Notes under the pieces: generated by a model
Databases searched by the model: none
Told to the model about the DNA's origin: nothing
The model's input: only the letters and a program-made list of their open reading frames with translations
Translations under genes and position numbers: made by a program
In this document: piece after piece, positions 1-8,684 of the stretch
How the letters are laid out: the number at the start of each line of letters is the position of its first letter
Position numbering within the stretch: position 1 is the first letter of the stretch
Assembly: GCA_041179425.1 (NCBI GenBank)
Contig: JBEGTL010000035.1
Coordinates: 1 to 28,421, forward strand
DNA length: 28,421 bases
Direction: 5' to 3'
Source: DASUME01 sp041179425
Lineage (GTDB): Bacteria; Myxococcota_A; Polyangia; Polyangiales; DASUME01

Positions 1-169
1 ATATCTTGGGCATGCGGGCGGGTCCGGGAGCTCTTGATTGGTGTGGTAACCGCAAGATCTCTCAGATCCCCCGCTCTTTCATCCACTTTGTTCATCAAAA
101 ACGTGGATCTGGGCTGAGCTGCACCCAGTGGTTATGCGCCTCCACGGGCAAACCGCGCTTCCTATCTCG
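1..169. other. Left-edge stretch without a recognisable gene
   Basis: I see no convincing coding sequence. Open frames here lack any recognisable family and one continues antisense through the acyltransferase fragment. A weak CTGGG/CCCAG inverted repeat lies near 109-128 but it is short and has no T-tract, so I do not call it a terminator. Confidence 0.4.
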
Positions 170-690
170 TCAACTACAGCTCGCGCGACCGTCCGCTCGC
201 TCGGTCCGTCGACCGCGGCGGATCGAGAGCCTGAGCATGGCGGGGCGCTCGATGAAACGATACGCGAGATACGCGAGCGGAACGACGCTGGCTACGGAGA
301 GCAGCGTGAGGACGTCCATCCACCAGACGTTGCCGAAGCTGATCAGGCGCGCGGTGGTGTCGCCCCAGGCGTGATCGACGAACGGGTCGGCAGCAAAACG
401 TTTGCCGATCGTCCGCGTCAGGCGGACCAGCACCACGAACACGAACTCGTGCACCATGTAGATGCCGTACGACCACTCGCCCAATGCCTGAAACGGCCGA
501 GTCCGGAGCAAACGCGACAGCACGCCGCGTTCGAAGGCGAAACACCACACGGGCAACGCAAACACGAGCGGCGCAAGGATCGACAGCTTGCTGTCGCCCG
601 TGGTGGCAATGAACAGCAGCACCAGCGTAGCCAACCCGAGCTCGAAGAGCGCCAGAGCCGCAGGCTCCCAAGCCCTGACGGCTACGGGCC
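170..690 (-). pseudogene. Acyltransferase 3 (OafA/YrhL-like) C-terminal fragment
   Basis: The reading frame encodes only the last 160-170 residues of an integral-membrane acyltransferase 3 protein, a family that O-acylates surface sugars or lipids. Visible are hydrophobic segments (LATLVLLFIATTG, LAPLVFALPVWCFAFERG), the family stretch RPFQALGEWSYGIYMVHEF, and a last transmembrane segment before FIERPA, the usual C-terminal end. The N-terminal half with the catalytic His of TM1 is absent. To the right of about 690 the frame becomes antisense-type nonsense and the neighbouring frame is the desaturase C-terminus. No start codon of its own is seen. It is therefore a 5'-truncated gene abutting the desaturase stop, by deletion or misassembly. 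Family assignment is strong; function is lost as the sequence stands. Confidence 0.75.
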
Positions 691-1704
691 AGACGAAACG
701 ATCTTCAGCACGTCGAGGTAGCCCGGCGCTTCGGCGACTCCACCGCGCGCGCGCAGCATCTCGTGCATCCGCGGCAGCTGGAAGTAAGGAACGGAGGGCA
801 GCGCGTGATGTTCGAGATGGAAGTTCACGCGCAGCGGGGCCACCGTGGCGCGCGCGAGCCAGCCTGCGCGCGTGGTGCGGGTCTTGCGGAACATGTCGCT
901 CGTCCGCTCGGTACAGGCGTGCTCGGCCAAGGACCGGATGCGCACGAACAGCGAGAACGGCGTCGCGTACGCCGCGAGCCATGCGACGAACAACCACGGA
1001 TGGCCGGCGGCCCACAGCAGCGAGAAGAGAAGCGCGTTCACGAGCACGGTGGGTGACGCGTTGCGCGCGAGTAGCCGTAGACGGTCGGCCATCGTCTGCC
1101 CTTCTGCAGGCAACCGCACGACCTCGCCGGCCACGGTCCACTGGATGTACCCCATGTCCATGAGGAGCCGACCGACGAAGAACTTGATACCGGTGATGCC
1201 CGAGAGATCGCGCATGAACTTGCGTAGCAACGAGCCACGCGAGCAGGGGAACGGTGTCACCAACGAGATGTCGGTGTCTTTGTCGGTTCCGGTCTTGCTG
1301 TGATGCACCAAGTGATGGACTCGGTACTTCTGTAGATCGTTCCAGATCGGGCGTGCACACACCCAGTCTACGAACACGTAGTTGAGCCAGCGTGTCTTGA
1401 ACAGCGTGCCGTGCGATGCGTCGTGCATCAGAATGGCTAGACCCAGCTGCCTTCCCGCAATGATGCACAGGCCGACCAAGAACGTCGGAATCGCCACCGC
1501 GAGCGGCTGGGTCGTTGCCCACGCCAGCAGCACAAAAGCACCCGCGATCACGGCCCAGGTAGAACCGACGGCCCAAAAGCCACGCAGGTCGGAGTGCGCC
1601 GTGAGCCGCTTGATCTCGTCACGCGTCAACATCTCGCCGATTTTGCGGCGCGTTTCTTCGGGCAAGCTTGCCGTCGAGGCCGTCTCTACATTCGCGATGG
1701 TCAT
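682..1704 (-). CDS. Membrane fatty acid desaturase
   Basis: A 340-residue integral-membrane di-iron fatty acid desaturase, expected to introduce a double bond into acyl chains of membrane lipids using oxygen and an electron donor. All three histidine boxes are present: HDASH (residues 94-98), HHLVHH (130-135) and HLEHH (296-300). Hydrophobic segments lie around 45-90 and 215-255. The ATG at 1704 has a GGAGG about six bases upstream, and it overlaps the stop of the PaaX-type gene as ATGA, so the two are probably translationally coupled. The C-terminus (GYLDVLKIVSSGP) looks natural, though it lies at the edge of a junction with the acyltransferase fragment. The exact position and substrate of desaturation cannot be read from sequence. 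Confidence 0.92.
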   Translation of the reverse strand: MTIANVETASTASLPEETRRKIGEMLTRDEIKRLTAHSDLRGFWAVGSTWAVIAGAFVLLAWATTQPLAVAIPTFLVGLCIIAGRQLGLAILMHDASHGTLFKTRWLNYVFVDWVCARPIWNDLQKYRVHHLVHHSKTGTDKDTDISLVTPFPCSRGSLLRKFMRDLSGITGIKFFVGRLLMDMGYIQWTVAGEVVRLPAEGQTMADRLRLLARNASPTVLVNALLFSLLWAAGHPWLFVAWLAAYATPFSLFVRIRSLAEHACTERTSDMFRKTRTTRAGWLARATVAPLRVNFHLEHHALPSVPYFQLPRMHEMLRARGGVAEAPGYLDVLKIVSSGP

Positions 1705-2531
1705 GACACCTCCAAAGATCGAGGGGTGCGCGTCGGTTTGTCGTCGTGGAGCGGGCGGCCGAGCTGTCGTTGCCAGATCGCGTGACCCACACGGTCGAGC
1801 TCGATGACGGCCTCGACGAAGGCGCGCCGCTCGGCGACATCGACCAGGGGATCGGGCAGCAGCGGATCGAACACGAGCTGGCGGATGGCGTCGTTGCCCA
1901 GCAAAAAGGACTCGCGCGCGGCGACGTCGGGCTCGAGCTGCTCTACCCGCTGACACCACTTCTCGATCCGTTGGCGCGTCTGACGGTAGCCCTTGGTGAT
2001 CTTTTTGCCGTCCCAAAGGGATCGCGCGCGCCCTTCTCGCTCGTCGTCGAGCTGACTGACGAGGAACACGGCAGCGTCAGACTGCAGACCGAGCTTGTGC
2101 AGGCGCTCGCGAACGCCGGCCACGCCACCGACCAGGTTGTCAGGGCGCACGAACAGTCCTCGCTCGAGCTCGCACAGGCCGGCCAGCGCCAGGGCGCGGC
2201 TGCGTGCGCGCAGCGCGACGCGGTCGCTGCGCGCGAGGTTGCCCACGTGCACCGCTAGCCAGCCACCCTTCCAGGCGCGCACGCGCTGCTCGGCATGGCG
2301 CCAGGTAGAGACGTCTGCCGCAAGGCCAGCCCCCTGTGCACCGAGCCGATAGCTGCCTCGCCCGGCCGCCTCGACCAGACCGGCGCTCGCGAGCCGCAGC
2401 AAGGCCACGCGCACGCTGTTCTCACGGATGCCGAACAGCGCGCAGCCTGCCACCGCATCGCGCGCGGAGAGCTCGCCGTCCTCGGTGGCGAGCAACAAGT
2501 TGAGGATGAGCTGCCGTGGGTTGGCCGTCAC
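1701..2531 (-). CDS. PaaX-family transcriptional regulator
   Basis: A 276-residue protein of the PaaX family, whose founding member represses phenylacetate catabolism and binds phenylacetyl-CoA. The N-terminus (about 1-75) is a winged helix (GIRENSVRVALLRLASAGLV, then a GRGSYRLG wing). The middle (about 80-180) matches the PaaX central domain, which is Cas2-like (WLAVHVGNLARSDRVALRAR), and the end matches the PaaX C-terminal domain. The start is GTG at 2531 with only a weak ribosome site. The stop overlaps the desaturase start (ATGA). No phenylacetate genes are present; the coupling suggests it controls the desaturase and perhaps itself, possibly sensing an acyl-CoA. That role is inference, while the family is clear from the domain order and length. 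Confidence 0.88.
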   Translation of the reverse strand: MTANPRQLILNLLLATEDGELSARDAVAGCALFGIRENSVRVALLRLASAGLVEAAGRGSYRLGAQGAGLAADVSTWRHAEQRVRAWKGGWLAVHVGNLARSDRVALRARSRALALAGLCELERGLFVRPDNLVGGVAGVRERLHKLGLQSDAAVFLVSQLDDEREGRARSLWDGKKITKGYRQTRQRIEKWCQRVEQLEPDVAARESFLLGNDAIRQLVFDPLLPDPLVDVAERRAFVEAVIELDRVGHAIWQRQLGRPLHDDKPTRTPRSLEVS

Positions 2532-2607
2532 CCGGAGAGATTACACCTCGCGCCTGAAATTGCCACCACGAGAAACGTTCCATGGCGTGACAGAATGCGT
2601 AACACAT

Positions 2608-2619
2608 CGTAACGTTACG
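2608..2619. promoter_or_regulatory. 12-bp perfect palindrome, candidate PaaX-type operator
   Basis: CGTAACGTTACG is a perfect palindrome in the 132-bp gap between the SDR stop and the PaaX-type gene, 77 bp upstream of its GTG. A further half-site CGTAAC lies ten bases to the left (2598-2603). Position and symmetry fit an autoregulatory operator for the PaaX-desaturase pair. No clear -35/-10 pair could be fixed. Confidence 0.45.
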
Positions 2620-2663
2620 GTTCGCGAGCTGACAACGACGACCGAGCCTGCGCTGTCTCCCGA

Positions 2664-3359
2664 CTACGCCCCCAGGGGGACGGCCGCGAAGCGGATGCCT
2701 GAAGACGCCGGCGAGAGCAGGAACTCGACGGTGCTTGCGACCTCATCGAGGGACACCCAGCCAGCGAAGTCTGCCTCGGGACGAGATGCTCGATTGGCCG
2801 GCGTGTCGATGGTGGTCGGCACGAGCACGCGGACCAACACTCCACGCGGCGCGACCTCGGCAGCCAGCGACTCCGCGAAACGCAGCAGCGCGGCCTTGGC
2901 GGCGGCGTACGCCGAAGCACCCGCGCGACCGTGCAGGGCATCGGTGCTGGCAAACAGCACGATACGACTGCCGTCGCGATCGACCAGGTCCGGCAAGACC
3001 GCATGCACGAGGTGGACGGCGGCGAGGTAGTTGAGTTCGAGCATGCGTCGCACGGTGCTGGCCGACTGGTCGATCACATCGACTCCGTCTGCATACGCGC
3101 CGACGGTATGCACGAGCGCGCGGATCGGCCCGAGCTCGCTACGCACCCGCGCGACGACCTGTTGCACCGACGACTCGTCCGTGACGTCCACCCCGCCGAA
3201 GACGACGCTTGGCGCGCCGGACGACGGTTCTTGCGTGGTCCCCTGGGCATGATCGAGTAGCGCGAGCGGAAACGTCCCTGCGAGCCGGCGGGCGATCGCC
3301 GACCCTGCCTGACCTTGCGCTCCGGTGATCACGACGACGTTACCTTGTTGTCCTTGCAC
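2664..3359 (-). CDS. Short-chain dehydrogenase/reductase (SDR)
   Basis: A 231-residue classical-size SDR, an NAD(P)-dependent oxidoreductase of unknown substrate. The nucleotide-binding motif TGAQGQAG is at residues 12-19, the conserved Asn at 110, the catalytic Ser at 138 (FASTDALHG) and YAAAK (Tyr151, Lys155) form the active site. The start is GTG at 3359, supported by a strong GAGGAGG six to seven bases upstream. It lies 71 bp downstream of the YHS gene on the same strand and may be cotranscribed with it. The C-terminal region (SPASSGIRFAAVPLGA) ends like other SDRs, so the gene appears complete. Confidence 0.9.
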   Translation of the reverse strand: MQGQQGNVVVITGAQGQAGSAIARRLAGTFPLALLDHAQGTTQEPSSGAPSVVFGGVDVTDESSVQQVVARVRSELGPIRALVHTVGAYADGVDVIDQSASTVRRMLELNYLAAVHLVHAVLPDLVDRDGSRIVLFASTDALHGRAGASAYAAAKAALLRFAESLAAEVAPRGVLVRVLVPTTIDTPANRASRPEADFAGWVSLDEVASTVEFLLSPASSGIRFAAVPLGA

Positions 3360-3430
3360 CCTATCCTCCTCGATTGACTACAAAGCCGTGCGCGCCGGCT
3401 CGAGCACGTGTCGCGCGCGGGGTCGGCGCC

Positions 3431-3877
3431 TCAGCGCCCAAGTTTAGAAAAGTATCCATTGCCACGCTCGATGAACCCGTCTGGGTCCAGCCACCACTTG
3501 CGTCGCACGTCGAGCGAGTAGTTGAGGTAGAGCTTGCCTTTGTAGATGGTGAAAGCCTCAGGGTCGACGCGAACCAGCTTCTGCTGCGCGGCCCCGTATG
3601 CGCAGTAGCCGAGATACGCCGGCAGATAGGCCAGAGGCGTCTGCTCGAACCGCCTCTTGTGATCGGCGGTAGCAAACAGCCAGGTCGCTCCACCATGCGT
3701 TGCAGCGTGCTCCTTGGAGCCGTGCACCGCTGCACCGTCCATGAAGTACGAGACGACGTCGTGGCCGCCGATCGCGTATGCAGTGCCGTTCACGTTGACC
3801 GCTGGCTCGGCTGCGACTCGTGCGGCGGCCAGCAAGACGGAACAAAACAAGAGCAGGACCTTTAGCTTCTGTGCCAT
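3431..3877 (-). CDS. Secreted YHS-domain protein
   Basis: A 148-residue protein of the YHS-domain (seleno)protein family. The ATG at 3877 gives a clean signal peptide (MAQKLKVLLLFCSVLLAAARVAA, cleavage near residue 23); longer upstream extensions in this frame lack one. The mature part contains GGHDVVSYFMDGAAVHGSKEHAA, then WLFATADHKRRFEQTPLAYLPAYLGYCAYG, matching the family, including Cys at the position that is selenocysteine in some members. The family is periplasmic and linked to metal or redox functions, but its biochemistry is not settled. It is divergent from the di-haem peroxidase gene (93 bp between starts), so the two may share a regulatory region and a role in periplasmic redox or metal stress. 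Confidence 0.88.
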   Translation of the reverse strand: MAQKLKVLLLFCSVLLAAARVAAEPAVNVNGTAYAIGGHDVVSYFMDGAAVHGSKEHAATHGGATWLFATADHKRRFEQTPLAYLPAYLGYCAYGAAQQKLVRVDPEAFTIYKGKLYLNYSLDVRRKWWLDPDGFIERGNGYFSKLGR

Positions 3878-3916
3878 CCAACACCTCGTCTCCAAGTACG
3901 CCGCGCGTAGGCCTTG

Positions 3917-3943
3917 CGTTTCGCCGGAGAGGCCAACGAAACG
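3917..3943. promoter_or_regulatory. Inverted repeat in the YHS/peroxidase divergent promoter region
   Basis: CGTTTCG (3917-3923) and CGAAACG (3937-3943) form a 7-bp inverted repeat with a 13-bp spacer in the 93-bp gap between two divergent starts. It is placed where an operator serving both genes would be, but the arms are short and no promoter boxes are clear. Confidence 0.3.
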
Positions 3944-3970
3944 ATCGGCGAGGCCTGGCGTAGTCACGGC

Positions 3971-6235
3971 ATGACCACCTTTCGAATCACGACGCATCGA
4001 GCGATAGTGCAGTTAGCCACGTGCTGCATGGCACTGTCCCCATTGAGCGGCTGCCAAGATCAACTTCAGGAGGACAATACAAAGACCTCGGTAGCGTTGG
4101 CGACCGAGCAGCTCCAGAACAGTCCAGAAGAGCTGCGCACCTTCATTGCGCAGCAGGTCGGTGGGCTCGACAAGCTCACGGTGCCAGCCGAGGACACGGC
4201 CATTCCTCTGCCGCCAGAGGACCCGAGCCGTCCCGGGCGGTACAAGACCACCGCCGCGAAGCGCTACTTGGGAAAGCTGCTGTTTCACGACCCGATTCGC
4301 ACCACACGAATCAACGTCAACACCAGCGTGAACCCACCCATCAGGCCAGGCGAGCCGAGAGATCTGCCCGCGGGGACTGCCTTCGGCGGAACCGTGGAGG
4401 GCTCGAATCCAAACGTGCAGCACGTCGTCGACGCCACCAAGAGCACCGGCTCTTGCGGGAGCTGCCACCTCGGCGAGGCGGCAGGCAAGGCAGGTTCGGT
4501 GCTCAACTTCAACGTCGGCGGGGAGGGCCGCGGCTACACCGATCAAGACGGCAAGTACATCGTCCGCCGGCGTCCTCAACCAGACCTCATCCCACGTGCG
4601 AGCGCGTTGCTGCCCAAGGTGAAGCTCTTCGACGGGGACACGGGCGTCGACTCCCTTCCGACGCTCACCGACATCTACAGCCTCGCCGGCTCGCTCGAGG
4701 TCGCCACTCCGGCTCGTCAAAAGGCAGACCCGCTTGCGGACGCAATCATCGCCACGGGCCGCCTCGATCAGCTCGACAGCGTGGGGCGCCAGTCGCCGTC
4801 GATGGTCGGCTTCGCGTTCAACAACCGCCTGCTCTTTGGAGGGTTCGCCGGGGAGGCCAACTCTCTGCCGGGGGGGCTCAATCCGCTCAACGATCCAGCC
4901 CAAGAAAACCTGACACTCTTACTCTTGGATGCACATCGTATGCTGGACACCGAGTCCACGGCGCTGCAGAGCATCCCCGCCTTTACCGAGCTGTTCAGGC
5001 AGGCGTTTCCCGAAGAGGCACAAGACTACGCCGCCTGCAAAAAGACCGACCCCAGCGCCGCATGTCAAGGCGAGCTCAACAAGCTGGTCAACGACGACAC
5101 GGTGCTACGCGCCACGGCAACCTTCTTGCGGACAGCAGTCACGCGCCATACGCCGTTCGATCAGTTCCTTGCCGGCGAGAACGCGCTGACCGACCGTCAG
5201 CAGACCGGTGCCAAGCTATTCTTCACCGACGCCAAAGAAGGTGGTGCTGGCTGCTTCAGCTGCCACAGCGGCCCCATGCTCAACAAGCAGCCCAACGACC
5301 CGGACGTCACCGGACTCGGTAAGTTCGTAGAAGAAAACTTCTTCAACGTCGGCATCGGTGACCACCCTGTGCAAGCGCTGAACGCCCTACAGAGAGGCCA
5401 CCTCGCGTTCGACGGCGAGGGTCACCCACTCGTGCACGGCGAGGATACGGGGCGGCAAGAGATCACCCACAATCCTGAGCACGCGTACAAGTTTCGTAGC
5501 CTGGCTCTGCGTCAGCTGAAGGACGCGCGCACCTTTTTCCACAACGGCTCGCTCACCACGCTGCGCGATGTCGTGAGCTACTTCAACGACGGCATTGCGC
5601 AGGATTCGACGTTTGCCGGTCGAGCGACGACGCTGGAACCTCGCTTTACCCACCCGCGCGGAGACAACGCGCCGCCGGGCCTTGGCCTCTGCGAGGCAGA
5701 CATCGTCGCGATCGCCGACTTCCTCGAGAACGGTCTGTACGATCCCTCGTTCGTGGACTCCTTTCAGCCCAACGAGACCGACCTGCTCTACTCCAAGTTC
5801 CATCCGGAGCTCGCGGCACTCGGCGCCAAGGACGGGCAGATGCTCAGCGGCCGCGCCATCGACAATGACGATCCACTCTCGCGGCGCGACCAGGGTCTCG
5901 AGTTCCTCGATGTGACAGACCGGGTGAGCGTCGAGCCCGTCGGAGGCGTGGGTCCGCGCAACGCCAAAAAGAGCCTGTACACGCTCACCAACACGAGCGA
6001 CTCGGTCGTCGACACGCACTTGCTGATCGTCGTTCGTGGGCTGCCGGCCGGGACGTGGCTACACAACGCGAGCGGCACCACGAAAAACGGCGAGCCCTAC
6101 CTTCGTCTGTTCCTGCCTGACGGAGTTCTGTTGCCGGGTCAGCGCATCACCCAGCGCCTCGTGTTCGGCGGCGCGGGCCGCAAGACCCCGCCGACCTACG
6201 CGCTCACCTTGTTGTCTGGACAGGGCGACCCGTAA
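3971..6235 (+). CDS. Di-haem cytochrome c peroxidase / MauG-like lipoprotein
   Basis: A 754-residue exported di-haem protein related to bacterial cytochrome c peroxidase and MauG. The ATG at 3971 gives a lipoprotein signal with lipobox LSGC (Cys28). Two c-type haem sites are visible: CGSCH at residues 162-166 and CFSCH at 428-432. The family is normally 330-450 residues. Here there is a long N-terminal segment before haem 1, a large insert between the haems, and a C-terminal extension of about 130 residues (from DVTDRVSVEPVGGVGP) that looks like a beta-rich domain. It should act at the membrane or in the periplasm, reducing peroxide or oxidising a partner protein. Substrate is unknown. It is divergent from the YHS gene and convergent with the photolyase. 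Confidence 0.9.
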   Translation: MTTFRITTHRAIVQLATCCMALSPLSGCQDQLQEDNTKTSVALATEQLQNSPEELRTFIAQQVGGLDKLTVPAEDTAIPLPPEDPSRPGRYKTTAAKRYLGKLLFHDPIRTTRINVNTSVNPPIRPGEPRDLPAGTAFGGTVEGSNPNVQHVVDATKSTGSCGSCHLGEAAGKAGSVLNFNVGGEGRGYTDQDGKYIVRRRPQPDLIPRASALLPKVKLFDGDTGVDSLPTLTDIYSLAGSLEVATPARQKADPLADAIIATGRLDQLDSVGRQSPSMVGFAFNNRLLFGGFAGEANSLPGGLNPLNDPAQENLTLLLLDAHRMLDTESTALQSIPAFTELFRQAFPEEAQDYAACKKTDPSAACQGELNKLVNDDTVLRATATFLRTAVTRHTPFDQFLAGENALTDRQQTGAKLFFTDAKEGGAGCFSCHSGPMLNKQPNDPDVTGLGKFVEENFFNVGIGDHPVQALNALQRGHLAFDGEGHPLVHGEDTGRQEITHNPEHAYKFRSLALRQLKDARTFFHNGSLTTLRDVVSYFNDGIAQDSTFAGRATTLEPRFTHPRGDNAPPGLGLCEADIVAIADFLENGLYDPSFVDSFQPNETDLLYSKFHPELAALGAKDGQMLSGRAIDNDDPLSRRDQGLEFLDVTDRVSVEPVGGVGPRNAKKSLYTLTNTSDSVVDTHLLIVVRGLPAGTWLHNASGTTKNGEPYLRLFLPDGVLLPGQRITQRLVFGGAGRKTPPTYALTLLSGQGDP

Positions 6236-6297
6236 GCTTCGTTTCATGACCAAATGGTTCGCGGCACGGCGCGTCGACCCGCTGCGCGCACAGCGTT

Positions 6298-7956
6298 CTA
6301 CGGCACGTCTTCGACACGCAGCGGCTCACCCGCGGCGAGCGTTCGTTTCACCCAGTGGAGCACGCGAAGATCACGCGCGCGCAGCGTGTCCGATCGTTTG
6401 GAGAGCGAGCGCAGCGGCATCTCCAGGCGCGCGACGTTCTGCAGCGCGACTTCGTGCCGCGCCAAAAAACCCCAGTACAGCGATGTAAACGGGCAGTTCT
6501 TGCGCGGGTCGAAGCGACATCCCTTGCAGAAGTCGCTCATCCGATCGATGTACGCCGCTCCCGCGATGTACGGCTTGGTGGTGATCAGGTCCCCCGCGCC
6601 GAACGACCCCATCGCCAGCACGTTGGGCTCGACCACCCAGTCGTAGGCATCGACATAGGCGACCCAGAACCAGTCGGTCAGCTCGCGCGGCGACACGTCG
6701 ATCAACATCGCAAAGTTGGCGAGCACCATCAGGCGCGTGATGTGGTGGCTGTAGCCTTCGGACCAGACGTGGTCGACGACGCTGTCGAGGCAGGCGAGCC
6801 CCGACGCGCGGCCCCAGTACGCTGGCGGAAGCGGCTCTGTGGCACCGAGCACCGACACCAACGAACCGCCGTCACCGTCGACAGGCGTCGGCCAAGGCTT
6901 GCCGGCCCAGCGCTCGTAGCCGCCGTCGCCCGGCGTGGGCAACGTCTGCGCGCGGGGCGCAGGAAGCTCGCGAAAGCCGTCGGTCGCACGGTGCACGTGG
7001 CGCATGTACTCGCGCCAGCCGGCAATCTGGCGCAAAAAGCCCTCCTGAGTCGACAGACCGAGCGGCATCGCGAGTGCGTCCTCGATCAGACGCCGCGCGG
7101 ATAGACGCTGCAGGTTGAGTAAGGCAGACACGCGCGTGTGGAACAGTCCGCTCGAGTGAACAGACATCGCGTCTTCGTAGGGACCGAACTGAGGCAGACA
7201 CGCAGCCTTGGCCCAGCTCCACAAACGTTCGCTGTCGGCGAGAGTGGTGGGCAGCGCCGTTTCGTCCAGCACGCCGGGGTGCGCGCCGAAGTCCCGCTCG
7301 ATCAGGTCGAGCACCTCACGCGTGATCGCGTCGGGCGTGAACCGCGGTGGACTCGGAGCGGGTGGCTGACCGCGCCAGGGCTTACGGTTGTCGGCGTCGT
7401 GGCTCCACTTGCCGCCGAGCGGCTTGCCCTTGTCCATCAGCCAGCCGCGTCGCTTGCGCAGCGCGCGATAGAAGGCGTCCATGCGCCATGGCGGCTTGGG
7501 GCACGCCGCCCGAAAGTCGTCGTCGCTGGTGAGCCAACCCGCGTGCGGCACCACCTTCAGCGCGCCCTCTTCGAGTAAGGGAGAAAGCTCCGCGCGCAGC
7601 TCGCGCTCGGCGGCCTCCATCATGGTCAGCGGACCAAGCTCCCGCAGAAGCCCGCGCAGCGCTCCCAGGTACCCCTCTGCACCCGCCACACCCCAGCGCA
7701 CGGCCACGCCCCGCGCGGCCTGCTCGAGTGCGAACTGACGCCCGTTGGCGAGCACCATCGCGAGCTTCTGTTTGTGGTAGGGGCGCCGGCGGGCCTTGGC
7801 CGGGTTCTCCAGCATGACCATGCCGAGCTGCTCCGGAGGGTGCTCGGCCAGCGGACCGCACGCGTCGGTCAGCTGATCGTACGGCACGTAGATCCAGCGC
7901 CTGTCACGACGGGCAGGGCTGCGGCGCGACAGCTCGCGCAAAAAGGCCCGCGCCAC
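6298..7956 (-). CDS. FeS-containing cryptochrome/photolyase family protein (PhrB-like)
   Basis: A 552-residue member of the FeS-BCP branch, which includes Agrobacterium PhrB, a (6-4) photolyase with FAD, a ribolumazine antenna and a 4Fe-4S cluster. Visible are the N-terminal antenna-domain signature (RWIYVPYDQL, PYHKQKLAMVLANGR) and the C-terminal FAD domain (GWREYMRHVHR, EGYSHHITRLMVLANFAML, WVVEPNVLAMGSFG). Four cysteines fit the cluster ligands: C389, C477, C480 and C488. The 88-residue spacing between the first two equals that of PhrB (C350/C438), but the last loop is shorter (CX2CX7C). The GTG start at 7956 directly follows the TAG of the VOC gene, implying translational coupling. It is convergent with the di-haem gene. 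The exact lesion repaired is inferred. Confidence 0.92.
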   Translation of the reverse strand: MARAFLRELSRRSPARRDRRWIYVPYDQLTDACGPLAEHPPEQLGMVMLENPAKARRRPYHKQKLAMVLANGRQFALEQAARGVAVRWGVAGAEGYLGALRGLLRELGPLTMMEAAERELRAELSPLLEEGALKVVPHAGWLTSDDDFRAACPKPPWRMDAFYRALRKRRGWLMDKGKPLGGKWSHDADNRKPWRGQPPAPSPPRFTPDAITREVLDLIERDFGAHPGVLDETALPTTLADSERLWSWAKAACLPQFGPYEDAMSVHSSGLFHTRVSALLNLQRLSARRLIEDALAMPLGLSTQEGFLRQIAGWREYMRHVHRATDGFRELPAPRAQTLPTPGDGGYERWAGKPWPTPVDGDGGSLVSVLGATEPLPPAYWGRASGLACLDSVVDHVWSEGYSHHITRLMVLANFAMLIDVSPRELTDWFWVAYVDAYDWVVEPNVLAMGSFGAGDLITTKPYIAGAAYIDRMSDFCKGCRFDPRKNCPFTSLYWGFLARHEVALQNVARLEMPLRSLSKRSDTLRARDLRVLHWVKRTLAAGEPLRVEDVP

Positions 7957-8631
7957 CTACAGCGGTCCGGTCAACGACGCTCGCTGCGACAGCTCGATCC
8001 AGTTGCCGTCTGGGTCGCGGATGAACGAGATACGCGCCGTCGTGCCGAGCGTGACCGGCGGGGTCGCCTCGACGGCGCCGCGTTCGACGAGCTTTTCGTG
8101 CGCCAGGTCGACGTCGAGGACTTGGATCGTCAAGTAACGATAGCCCTTGGCGCGCAGCGGTGTGTCGCGAACCACGCGTGGCTGCTCCTCGAAAATGAGG
8201 ATGGAGTCACCACAACGATAGCTGTTCTTGGACGCCGGCTGCAGCTGCATGACGCGCCCGTAGAACTCGTGAAAGCTCGCCGCGCTGGTGACGGCGAGCT
8301 TGACCCCGATGCCGTTCACGCCTGCGTACCCGTGCGGCACGAGACGAATGGCATTGCCGTCGCTGTCGCGGAGGGCGACTGGCTCGGTGACCTCGGTGCT
8401 GGCGATCCAGAGCTCGCGGTAGCCGCTCTGCTTGCTCGACGGCATGGGGTCGCGCACCGAGTTCAGCTTCAGGATGGAGCCGTTCATGTCGTGGCGGTGC
8501 TGCTGCACGCCTTGGCCGAGCGGCACCATTTCTTGGAAAGGCAGGGCCACCTTGGTCTGCCAAAACGCCAGCATGGCCGCGGTCTCGTTGGTGTAGAGGC
8601 CGACGTCGAGGTGGTTCTTTGCGAGCTGCAT
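7957..8631 (-). CDS. VOC-superfamily (glyoxalase/dioxygenase fold) protein
   Basis: A protein of about 224 residues built of two vicinal-oxygen-chelate modules. The first runs from NHLDVGLYTNETAAMLAFWQ and the second from VNGIGVKLAVTSAASFHEFY to SFIRDPDGNWIELSQRA, the typical end of a VOC domain. VOC proteins bind a divalent metal and act as glyoxalases, extradiol dioxygenases, epimerases or resistance proteins; the substrate here cannot be told. I prefer ATG 8631 (MQLAKNHLDVG) to an earlier start at 8667 because homology begins there, though no strong ribosome site is seen. It is the middle gene of a run: methyltransferase 53 bp upstream, photolyase start abutting its stop. Confidence 0.85.
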   Translation of the reverse strand: MQLAKNHLDVGLYTNETAAMLAFWQTKVALPFQEMVPLGQGVQQHRHDMNGSILKLNSVRDPMPSSKQSGYRELWIASTEVTEPVALRDSDGNAIRLVPHGYAGVNGIGVKLAVTSAASFHEFYGRVMQLQPASKNSYRCGDSILIFEEQPRVVRDTPLRAKGYRYLTIQVLDVDLAHEKLVERGAVEATPPVTLGTTARISFIRDPDGNWIELSQRASLTGPL

Positions 8632-8684
8632 GATGGGACATGCTAGCCAACCCTGGCCCGCTCGCAATTGTGGCCCGCAACCGC

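Noticed and set aside
170..1576. 468-codon frame as a complete acyltransferase
   Set aside because: Only the last 170 residues fit the family; the first 300 are antisense-type reading of the desaturase gene's strand in another frame.
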